A stretch of DNA of 64,000 nucleotides from CAWEWH01 sp963812775 (GTDB lineage Bacteria > Pseudomonadota > Alphaproteobacteria > Rhizobiales > Beijerinckiaceae). The notes below the pieces were generated by a model. It worked only from the letters and a program-made list of their open reading frames with translations. It did no database searches and was not told the DNA's origin. Each line of letters begins with the position of its first letter. Position 1 is the stretch's first letter. A program made the translations under genes and the position numbers. Of this stretch, positions 52,373 to 59,997 are shown in pieces. Where the stretch lies: positions 62,001 through 126,000 of the forward strand of contig CAWEWH010000001.1 in the NCBI GenBank assembly GCA_963812775.1. The letters run 5' to 3'.

Positions 52373-54019
52373 TCAGGATGCGAGCTTGCGACCGGCCTTC
52401 AGGGCCGCCATGCGCCTTAGCTCGAAGCGCTGCAGCTTGCCGTTCTCGGTGCGCGGCAAGCTTGTTACGAACTCAATTGCGCGGGGATATTTGAAGGGCG
52501 CAATCATCTCCTTCACATAGTCCTGCAGTGTCCGCGTCAGAGCCGCATCGCCGGTGTGACCAGGATGCAGGACCACATAAGCTTTGACGATCTGCCCGCG
52601 CTCAACGTCGGGCGCTCCCACCACGCCACACTCGGCGACGGTCGGATGGCTCAATAACGCAAATTCCACTTCAGGTCCCGCGATGTTGTATCCGGCCGAA
52701 ATAATCATGTCGTCGGAGCGGGCCTGATACCAAACGTAGCCGTCATTATCCATGACGCAAACGTCGCCGGTGACGTTCCAGCCTTTCTCAACGTATTTGC
52801 GCTGGCGCTTGTCCGCAAGATACCGGCAACCGGTAGGGCCACGCACGGCGAGGCGTCCGCTCGTGCCGCGGGGCACCTCGCGGCCATTGGCGTCAATGAT
52901 CTTAGCTTCATAGCCGGGAACCGGCTTGCCCGTTGCACCGGGGCGGATGTCCTCTTCGCGGCAGCAAATGAAGATGTGCAGCATCTCGGTCGAGCCGAAA
53001 CCGTCCTGCAGTTTGATGCCTGTCGCGGCGAACCAAGCGTCAAAGGTCGCCTTCGGCAACGTCTCGCCGGCCGACACTCCTTTACGCAGTGATGAGATGT
53101 CGTGAGCCGGCACCTTGGCAGCCATGGCCCGATAGGCCGTGGGCGCCGTGAAACACACGGTGGCACGGAATTTCGCGATCGCCGGCAGGAGATCGTCCGG
53201 CGAGGTCCTCTCTAGAAGAACCGTGCTGGCGCCGATGCGCATCGGGAACAGCGCGAGTCCGCCGAGCCCGAACGTGAAGGCGAGTGGTGGCGAGCCGATG
53301 AAGCGATCATCGGCATTGGCGCGCAGGACGTGCCGGCCATACGTGTCACAGACGGCCAGCAGATCGCGGTGGAAATGCATGGTGCCCTTGGGTTCGCCAG
53401 TGGTCCCGGACGTGAAGCCGATCAGGCAAACGTCATCGATTGCCGTGTCGCACGCCGCGAAGCTTTCGTAGCCAGCGCGATCCATGAGTGCTTCCAGACC
53501 ACCGGGATCCTTGCTGCCCCAATAGAGAGTGGACTTGAGATCGACGGCGGCGCCCCTCGCCTTCTCTAGCTCGTCGGCAAGGCGTACATCACACAGGGCA
53601 AGCGAGACCTTTGCCTTGCCGATCATGTAGGCGAGTTCCTTAGCGCGTAGTAGCGGCATACTCGCAACAACGACTCCGCCGGCCTTGATCACGGCTAGGT
53701 AAGCTGCAAGCATCATTGGGCTGTTGGGCGCGCGCAGGAGCACGCGGTTCCCGGGCAAGAGGCCGAGGTCGCGCGTCAACACGTTGGCGATACGATTGAC
53801 GCGGGCGGCGAGAGCCGCGTAGCTCAGCTCCTCCATCGGCGAGAGGGCGCACAGTCGGTCGCCACGCCCTTCGGCAACCGAGCGATCGAGAAGCACGTCG
53901 ACGCAGTTCAGCCTCTCTGGATACTGCAGGTCGGGCAGCGGGAAGCCCAGTTCCGGCCACTCGTCAGGCGGCGGCAGGTTGTCGCGCGCGAAGGTGTCAA
54001 TGTGCGCAGAACGGATCAT
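52373..54019 (-). CDS. Aryl-CoA ligase of the 2-aminobenzoate-CoA ligase type
   Basis: 548 residues. Adenylate-forming motifs are FTSGTTGEPKGTMHFHRDL (A3), DGFGSTEMLHIF (A5), and RSDDMIISAGYNIAGPEVEF (A8). The C-terminal lysine lies in SLPRTENGKLQRFELRR (A10). The subfamily pattern (benzoate/2-aminobenzoate-CoA ligase) is inferred from residues around the binding pocket and from context. It converts an aromatic acid to its CoA ester using ATP. The start at ATG 54019 was chosen over a TTG at 54079. Confidence 0.9.
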   Translation of the reverse strand: MIRSAHIDTFARDNLPPPDEWPELGFPLPDLQYPERLNCVDVLLDRSVAEGRGDRLCALSPMEELSYAALAARVNRIANVLTRDLGLLPGNRVLLRAPNSPMMLAAYLAVIKAGGVVVASMPLLRAKELAYMIGKAKVSLALCDVRLADELEKARGAAVDLKSTLYWGSKDPGGLEALMDRAGYESFAACDTAIDDVCLIGFTSGTTGEPKGTMHFHRDLLAVCDTYGRHVLRANADDRFIGSPPLAFTFGLGGLALFPMRIGASTVLLERTSPDDLLPAIAKFRATVCFTAPTAYRAMAAKVPAHDISSLRKGVSAGETLPKATFDAWFAATGIKLQDGFGSTEMLHIFICCREEDIRPGATGKPVPGYEAKIIDANGREVPRGTSGRLAVRGPTGCRYLADKRQRKYVEKGWNVTGDVCVMDNDGYVWYQARSDDMIISAGYNIAGPEVEFALLSHPTVAECGVVGAPDVERGQIVKAYVVLHPGHTGDAALTRTLQDYVKEMIAPFKYPRAIEFVTSLPRTENGKLQRFELRRMAALKAGRKLAS

Positions 54020-54086
54020 GACCTTGCTCACTGCCGATTGAGCTTCACCCGGCCACGAATACCGCCGGTTTCTCGCCAATCCTCAT

Positions 54087-54920
54087 TCAGTTTCCCTCGA
54101 AGATCGGTTTGCGCTTAGCGGCGAAGGCATGATAGGCGCGCGCGAAGTCCTCGGTCTTCATGCATAGCGCTTGTGCCACGGCCTCGGCCTCGATGGCGGT
54201 CTCGACGGACATGGCCCACTCCATCTCGAGCATGCGCTTGGTCATTGCGTTGGCGAATGTCGGTCCGTCGGCGAGTTCGCGCGCGAGTTCGGTGGCCTCA
54301 TCGAGCAACGTGTCTGGCGGCGCCAAGCGGTTGAAAAAACCCCAGCGCTCGGCTTCCTCGCCGCGGAGCACGCGGCCGGTATAGAGCAGTTCGGCGGCGC
54401 GCCCCTGCCCGACTATGCGCGGCAAGATCGCGCAAGCGCCCATGTCGCAGCCCGCAAGGCCCACCCGATTGAATAGGAAGGCGACTTTGGCACCCGTCGT
54501 GCCTACCCGAATGTCGGACGCCATTGCGACGATGGCCCCGGCGCCGGCACAGACGCCATCGATGGCGGCAACAATGGGTTGCGGGCATGACCGCATGGCC
54601 TTCACCAAGGAGCCTGTCATGTGGGTAAAATCCAAGAGGCCCGTGGTGCCCATCTGGACGAGAGGTCCGATGATTTCGAACACGTCGCCGCCTGACGAGA
54701 AGTTGCCGCCAGCGCCGGTGACCACAATCGCCTTGACGTCCTCGTCCTTGCCGGCAGCGCGGAAGAGATCGGACAACTCCGCGTAGCTGTCGAAGGTCAG
54801 AGGATTCTTGCGGTCGGGACGGTTGAGCGTCACGGTCGCGACCTTGCCCGAAACTGCAAAGCAGGCGTGGCGGGCCTTGTAGCCCGAGAGCGGCAGGGTG
54901 ACGGGATTGGTAGCGGTCAT
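54087..54920 (-). CDS. Enoyl-CoA hydratase/isomerase family protein
   Basis: 277 residues, crotonase fold: VTGAGGNFSSGGDVFEIIGP (oxyanion hole) and AIDGVCAGAGAIVAMASDIR (second oxyanion hole). The catalytic pair of standard hydratases is not fully matched in my reading (GCDMGACAILPRIVGQ), so it may act as an isomerase or ring-opening hydrolase. It overlaps marR by 4 bases (ATGA) and lies between marR and the ligase gene, so it should act on the CoA intermediates. Confidence 0.9.
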   Translation of the reverse strand: MTATNPVTLPLSGYKARHACFAVSGKVATVTLNRPDRKNPLTFDSYAELSDLFRAAGKDEDVKAIVVTGAGGNFSSGGDVFEIIGPLVQMGTTGLLDFTHMTGSLVKAMRSCPQPIVAAIDGVCAGAGAIVAMASDIRVGTTGAKVAFLFNRVGLAGCDMGACAILPRIVGQGRAAELLYTGRVLRGEEAERWGFFNRLAPPDTLLDEATELARELADGPTFANAMTKRMLEMEWAMSVETAIEAEAVAQALCMKTEDFARAYHAFAAKRKPIFEGN

Positions 54921-55432
54921 CGGTCAACTCCCTTCAGCATCGCCTTGCGGGCGGACGCCTTGACCCTGCCGAGGAGGCGCATCAGCGTCTGGATCTCGCT
55001 CGGCGACATGTCGGCAAAGATGTCGGCAATCCAAGTCTCGTGCTCAGCCGCCATGGTTCGGAACGTCTTTCGGCCCTCGGGCGTGAGCTTGACAAGTTGC
55101 GCGCGACGGTCATTGGGCGACGGCTTGCGGTCAAGCAAGCCCTGCTCCACCAATCGATCGACGAGTCCGGTAATGTTGCCGTTCGAGACCATGAGGCGCT
55201 GTGACAGTTCGCCAAGCTTCATGCTGGTGGGCGCCTTTAGTAATTGGGCCATGAGATCGAAGCGCGGCAGCGTCACATCAAATGTGTCGCGCAGACGACG
55301 ACGGATTTCGCTCTCGATCAGCGTCTTGCAGCTGAAAAGGCGCAACCACAGGCGCAGCTCGTCCTTGTGGTCGCCGGGCCGTTCGCTGACCTTGGTCTCC
55401 GCATCGAGCGGACGAGTGGCCGCCTCATCCAT
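54917..55432 (-). CDS. MarR-family transcriptional regulator
   Basis: 171 residues. The winged helix spans about 60-125: MKLGELSQRLMVSNGNITGL (recognition helix), VDRLVEQGLLDRKPSPNDRR and AQLVKLTPEGRKTF (wing). MarR proteins in aromatic CoA clusters typically bind the CoA thioester and release DNA. It lies between the SDR gene (3 bases upstream) and the hydratase gene. Four TTTAGRYDTRAAA motifs in the two divergent promoter regions of this cluster are its likely targets. Confidence 0.92.
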   Translation of the reverse strand: MDEAATRPLDAETKVSERPGDHKDELRLWLRLFSCKTLIESEIRRRLRDTFDVTLPRFDLMAQLLKAPTSMKLGELSQRLMVSNGNITGLVDRLVEQGLLDRKPSPNDRRAQLVKLTPEGRKTFRTMAAEHETWIADIFADMSPSEIQTLMRLLGRVKASARKAMLKGVDR

Positions 55433-55435
55433 TGT

Positions 55436-56197
55436 TCAAATTTCTCCACCGGCAACGGTCAGGGTTGCTCCTGTCACCGCGCTCGCACCGGCCGAGCACA
55501 GGAACGACACGGCCGAGGCGATCTCGTCTGGCCGAAGCAACCGCCCTAGCGGGTTCTGCTTCACGAACTCCGTCACCACATCCTGTTCAGCGCGGCCGGT
55601 TTTCCCAGTGATGAGGTTGATGCTGCCGCGTACCATGTCGGTGTCAGTGAAGCCCGGACAGACGGCATTAACCGTGACGCCGCTCTTCGCGGTCTCGATG
55701 GCGAGAGCCCGGACCAGGCCGATGACTGCGTGCTTGGCCGCGCAATAAGCCGACACATAAGGATAGCCCTTGAGGCCGGCTGTCGATGCAACGGCGACAA
55801 TGCGGCCGAAGCCGCGCGCCGACATGCCGCCGATCACCGCCTGGCTAGCATGGACAATGCCCATGAGATTGAGGTCGATCATGCGGTGGAAAAGATCTGC
55901 CCCAGTCTTTGTGAAGGGCGCGCTCTCTGCGCCGCCCGCGTTTGCAATTAGGATGTCGATCGGGCCCCGCTCCGAGGCGGCTGCCTTGGTGCCTGCAGCC
56001 ACCGCGGCCGCGTCGGTGACGTCGGCCACAAAGTATGCGGTCGCGTTGGACGCAGCGACGGCCTCGCTCAGCGGACCCTCCTGGCGTCCGGTAATGGTAA
56101 CGGTGGCGCCCTCAGCCTTAAGCGCGGTTGCGATCGCGCGGCCGATGCCGCGTCCGCCGCCTGTCACGAGCGCGTGCCGCCCCTTGAGACTACCCAT
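55436..56197 (-). CDS. Short-chain dehydrogenase/reductase (3-hydroxyacyl-CoA dehydrogenase-like)
   Basis: 253 residues. The Rossmann loop HALVTGGGRGIGRAIATAL, NAGG motif DILIANAGGAES and the Ser-Tyr-Lys triad in VAVASTAGLKGYPYVSAYCA with AKHAVIG are intact. The C-terminus GASAVTGATLTVAGGEI is normal. It oxidises a 3-hydroxyacyl-CoA or reduces a ring ketone. It is first in the marR operon; the start at ATG 56197 was preferred over GTG 56227 because the operator motif lies 50-60 bases upstream. Confidence 0.92.
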   Translation of the reverse strand: MGSLKGRHALVTGGGRGIGRAIATALKAEGATVTITGRQEGPLSEAVAASNATAYFVADVTDAAAVAAGTKAAASERGPIDILIANAGGAESAPFTKTGADLFHRMIDLNLMGIVHASQAVIGGMSARGFGRIVAVASTAGLKGYPYVSAYCAAKHAVIGLVRALAIETAKSGVTVNAVCPGFTDTDMVRGSINLITGKTGRAEQDVVTEFVKQNPLGRLLRPDEIASAVSFLCSAGASAVTGATLTVAGGEI

Positions 56198-56245
56198 GAT
56201 AGCGTCGATCACCTCAATGCGCGACACTTGCTGAAGAGCGAAAAC

Positions 56246-56258
56246 CTTTAAGCCTAAA
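56246..56258 (-). promoter_or_regulatory. Candidate MarR operator, site 3 (SDR side)
   Basis: On the minus strand TTTAGGCTTAAAG, just upstream of the SDR gene, 50-60 bases before the ATG at 56197. Confidence 0.5.
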
Positions 56259-56330
56259 TATTACGACATTCAAGTATCGGTGCCCCGCCGCGAGTTGAGT
56301 TGCAGCTTAGTGCCCTACGCCGCAAACTAT

Positions 56331-56343
56331 TTTAGACTTGAAA
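56331..56343 (+). promoter_or_regulatory. Candidate MarR operator, site 4 (OYE side)
   Basis: TTTAGACTTGAAA within TATTTTAGACTTGAAATAAT. Almost the same extended sequence as site 2. It lies between the SDR gene and the OYE-family gene, about 120 bases before the latter. Confidence 0.55.
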
Positions 56344-56458
56344 TAATTTCTTCAGGAGGTAGATTTTCTGTGTCACGGCGGCGCCTCGCGCTGACCGGCG
56401 CCAGACGCGAACGTGACCTCTGGCCTTCGCCGGCGAACCACTAAGAGAGTAGTGCCAA

Positions 56459-57935
56459 ATGTGGCGGCCTCCTGAGCGCATCCGCTACCAAGCGACGCGC
56501 GGTCGCATTCCGACGCGCGCGGAGGCCGCGGCCTCGCGCCTGTTTTCGCCCGTTCGGATCGGCGCTCTGACGCTGGAGCAACGCACCTGGGTGCCTGCCA
56601 TGGTGCCGTGGCGCGCCACCGAAGATGGGTTCGTCACCAACAACGTAGTCGACTGGTATGAGCGTTTCGCGCACGGCCGGCCAGGCGCCATCGTGGTCGA
56701 GGCGACGGGCATTCGTGAGGTTCCCAGCGGACCGTTGCTGCGCATTGGTCACGAGCGGAGCGTTCCGGGCCTGCGCCGGCTGGTCGATACTGTTCGCGAC
56801 GCGAGTGCTGGACACACGCGATTGCTCATCCAGCTCATCGACTTTCTGGCAATCCGGCGACGCCCCAAACGCGACGTGTTCCTGCAGCGCTTCTTGCGCA
56901 TCAGTGACCGGCACCGCCACGCGCTAGCGATGGCTGATGCGGCTGACGAAATGGTGCGGGCACGTCTCACGGAGCTCGGTGACGGCGAGCTCGCTACTGT
57001 GCTCACGCCCTCCGAGCGCGAAGCACTCGACTTCGGTTACCGCGAGCGCATCACCGACTTGCATCTCGAGCATATTCGGCGGTTGCCTGAGGTGCTTCCT
57101 TCGCTGTTTGTCGACGCCGCTTTACGAGCTCAGGAGGCGGGCTTTGACGGCGTCGAACTGCATTTCGCACATGCCTATACGATGGCCTCGTTTCTCTCCC
57201 GCACGAATACGCGCGACGACGGCTACGGCGGATCGCTCGACAATCGGCTGCGGCTGCCGCTCAAGGTGCATGCCGCGGTTCGCGCTGCAGTCCGGCCGGA
57301 GTTTGCCGTCGGCTGCCGCTTCCTCGCCGAGGAATGCATAGCGGGTGGCAGCGACGCGCAGGACGCCGCGCATTTCGGCGTCGCCTTCGCGCGCGCCGGA
57401 CTGGATTTCCTCTCCATCTCGCGTGGCGGCAAGTTCGATGACGCCAAGCAACCGGCGGTGGGCGGGGCCGCCTATCCGTACACCGGCCAGAGCGGCTATG
57501 AGTGTATGCCGCAATTCATTTCGGACGCTCGCGGACCCTTCGGACGCAACGTCCCGCGCTAGCGCCGCAATCCGCGCCGCCATCCGCGCCGTCGGCCTTT
57601 TGACGCCGGTCGTCTGCGCGGGCGGCATCCACAATTTCGAGATGGCCGAGGGGCTTCTGGCATCGGGCGTCTGTGATATCGTCGGTGCGGCACGCCAGTC
57701 GCTCGCCGATCCGGACTGGTTCCGCAAGGTCGCCTTGGGACGCGGCGCCGAGGTGCGCGTGTGCGAATACACCAACTACTGCGAGGGCCTGGACCAAAAG
57801 CACAAGCCGGTAACGTGCCAGCTTTGGGACAAGCTCGACCTCGAACTAGGCACGAAAACGACGCCTGACGGGAAGCGACGTCTGACCGCACCGGCATGGA
57901 TGCCCGAAAACAACTCGGGGACTGGAAGCTCATGA
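56459..57935 (+). CDS. Old-yellow-enzyme family reductase, frame broken once near the C-terminus
   Basis: About 491 residues after removing one extra base near 57555 (GTCCCGCGC). The TIM-barrel part has ELHFAHAYTMASFLSRTNTR and DDGYGGSLDNRLRLPLKVHA, family hallmarks. After the break it continues RAVGLLTPVVCAGGIHNFEM and GVCDIVGAARQSLADPDWFR, then CEYTNYCEGLDQKHKPVTCQ, with cysteines that could bind an iron-sulfur cluster as in 2,4-dienoyl-CoA reductase-like members. It probably reduces a CoA-bound ring or enone. It is divergent from the SDR operon. Its stop overlaps the next gene by ATGA. Confidence 0.85.
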
Positions 57936-59020
57936 AAATCGCGGTCCTTGGCGGCGGCAATGGATCGTTTGCGGCCGCCGGCGATCTCGCGCTAGCGGGC
58001 CACGACGTCTCGCTGTGGCGGCGCGATGCGGAGGCAGTCAGGGCCCATCAGGCCAGGGGCGGCATCATTCGGGTGAAGGATTTTCGTGGCGAGCGTGACG
58101 TCAGGCTCACCGCGGTCACAACCAGCGTTGCCGAGGCAGTCACCGGCGCGGAGCTGATCATCTGCCCCACGCCTGCCTTCGCCCAGGACGACATTGCCGC
58201 GGCCCTCGCGTCCCATCTTAGTGACGGGCAAGTCGTCTTCCTGCCGCCGGGAACCTTCGGGTCCCTGATTTTCGCCAAGGCGGCCCACGCGGCTGGCTGC
58301 GCGACCGAGGTGGCCTTCGCCGAGACCGGCACCCTGCCCTGGCTCGCGCGCAAGCATGGGCCATTCGCGGTCCAGATTTCGGTGCGCGCCAAGCGGCTGC
58401 CGACGGGCGTATTTCCGCTTGCCCGGGCGGAATTCGCACTCGGCGTGATCGGCCGCGCCTTTCCGGGCCTCGTCGAGCCGTGCGGCGACGCACTTTCGGG
58501 CGCGCTGATGAATGGGGGCCCGATCATCCATCCGCCACTCATCGCCATGAACGCCGGTCCGATCGAACACTTCGAACGTTGGGACATTCACAAGGAGGGC
58601 ACACAGGCATCGATACGTCGGGTAACCGATGCGCTCGACGCCGAACGCATCGCTGTTCGCGAGGCACTCGGTTATGGGCCTCCCCATTTCCCGCTCGCCG
58701 ATCACTATGCGGCTGCTGGCGACGAGTGGATGTATGGCCGCGGATCCCACGAGAAGCTGACCGACTCCGGCGATTGGCGTGAGCACCTAGTCCTGACACA
58801 GCACCGCTATATGCTCGAAGACACGCGCCTCGGCCTCTCGTTGCTCACGTCTGTGGCGCGGCGCGCCGGCGTACCGACCCCGCTCGCGCTGGGTTTTCTG
58901 GCGATAGGCTCGGCCATTTGTGGCGAGGATTTCATGGCAACGGGACGAACGCTTGACCGGCTTGGGCTTGGTCACCTTACCCCGCTTGCGCTACAGCAGC
59001 TGCTGGCGGAGGGATACTGA
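57932..59020 (+). CDS. Opine/octopine dehydrogenase-like NAD(P)-binding protein
   Basis: 362 residues. The N-terminal Rossmann fold begins KIAVLGGGNGSFAAAGDLAL and the 2-dehydropantoate-like region ALMNGGPIIHPPLIAMNAGP follows, with the catalytic-type His in DHYAAAGDEWMYGR. The family (octopine/nopaline dehydrogenase, NAD/NADP-binding) couples amino and keto acids or oxidises an imine. Its role with an amino-aromatic substrate is an attractive inference. It overlaps both neighbours (ATGA, TGATG). Confidence 0.85.
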   Translation: MKIAVLGGGNGSFAAAGDLALAGHDVSLWRRDAEAVRAHQARGGIIRVKDFRGERDVRLTAVTTSVAEAVTGAELIICPTPAFAQDDIAAALASHLSDGQVVFLPPGTFGSLIFAKAAHAAGCATEVAFAETGTLPWLARKHGPFAVQISVRAKRLPTGVFPLARAEFALGVIGRAFPGLVEPCGDALSGALMNGGPIIHPPLIAMNAGPIEHFERWDIHKEGTQASIRRVTDALDAERIAVREALGYGPPHFPLADHYAAAGDEWMYGRGSHEKLTDSGDWREHLVLTQHRYMLEDTRLGLSLLTSVARRAGVPTPLALGFLAIGSAICGEDFMATGRTLDRLGLGHLTPLALQQLLAEGY

Positions 59021-59997
59021 TGCGGCCGCCAATCGGGTGCCTGGGCGCAGGCCGCATGGGGCGCGGCATCGCCGTGGTCTTCGCCTTCGCAGGCCATGAC
59101 GTTGTGCTGATCGACATAAAAGGACGAAGCGCCGACGCTTTCGATCGCCTCGCCTCCGAAGCGCGCGACGACGTGCGCGCCACGCTCAATATTCTGGCGC
59201 GCATCGGGCTGTTGCAAGCCAAGGACATTGCCAAGATCGCCGCGCGCGTGACGGTAGTGGCCGAGGCCGATGCTGCAGTTGCGCTGGCGCGCACCACAGT
59301 GATCTTCGAGGGTGTCCCGGAAGTCGTCGAGACAAAGCGCGAGGTTTTGGCGAGGGCCTCGCGCCTCGCCGATTCCCATGCCATCATCGCCTCGACCACG
59401 TCGACGATCCTAGTGGATGAGTTGTCGGACTGCGTCGCGCATCCTGAGCGGTTCCTCAACGCCCATTGGCTCAACCCCGCCTTCCTCGTGCCCCTCGTCG
59501 AGCTTTCGCCGGGGGTCGCGACGCACCCTGAAGTCACGACGCGCCTCAAGGCGCTCTTGGAGGGCGTCGGCAAGGTGCCCGTGACCTGCGCCCCCCGACC
59601 CGGCTACATCGTGCCGCGCATCCAGGCCCTCGCCATGAACGAGGCGGCGCGCCTTGTCGAGGAAGGCGTCGCGTCAGCCGAAGATGTCGACAAAGCCGTC
59701 AAGTTCGGCTTCGGCTTTCGTTTCGCGGTGCTGGGGCTCCTCGAATTCATTGACTGGGGTGGCGGCGACATTCTCTATTATGCAAGCCGTTACCTCACCA
59801 AAGCGCTCGACCACCCGCGCTACGCCGCCCCCGCCATCGTCGAACGGAACATGCGTGATGGCCGCATCGGCATGAAGACGTTGCAGGGCTTCCTCAACTA
59901 TGAGGGCATCGATCTCGATGCTTACCGCGAGGAGCGTTTGGCGGCTTTCGCGACGCTGTTGCGTCAATTCGGCTTGGCGAAGGAGCCCGTGCTTTGA
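59020..59997 (+). CDS. 3-hydroxyacyl-CoA dehydrogenase (NAD-binding type)
   Basis: 325 residues. GCLGAGRMGRGIAVVFAFAG is the dinucleotide loop, ASTTSTILVDELSDCVAHPE and RFLNAHWLNPAFLVPLVELS carry the catalytic His region, and the C-domain dimer helices follow (RIQALAMNEAARLVEEGVAS). It oxidises a 3-hydroxyacyl-CoA to a 3-ketoacyl-CoA with NAD. It starts in the stop of the opine-type gene and overlaps the ligase gene by 4 bases. Confidence 0.93.
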   Translation: MRPPIGCLGAGRMGRGIAVVFAFAGHDVVLIDIKGRSADAFDRLASEARDDVRATLNILARIGLLQAKDIAKIAARVTVVAEADAAVALARTTVIFEGVPEVVETKREVLARASRLADSHAIIASTTSTILVDELSDCVAHPERFLNAHWLNPAFLVPLVELSPGVATHPEVTTRLKALLEGVGKVPVTCAPRPGYIVPRIQALAMNEAARLVEEGVASAEDVDKAVKFGFGFRFAVLGLLEFIDWGGGDILYYASRYLTKALDHPRYAAPAIVERNMRDGRIGMKTLQGFLNYEGIDLDAYREERLAAFATLLRQFGLAKEPVL

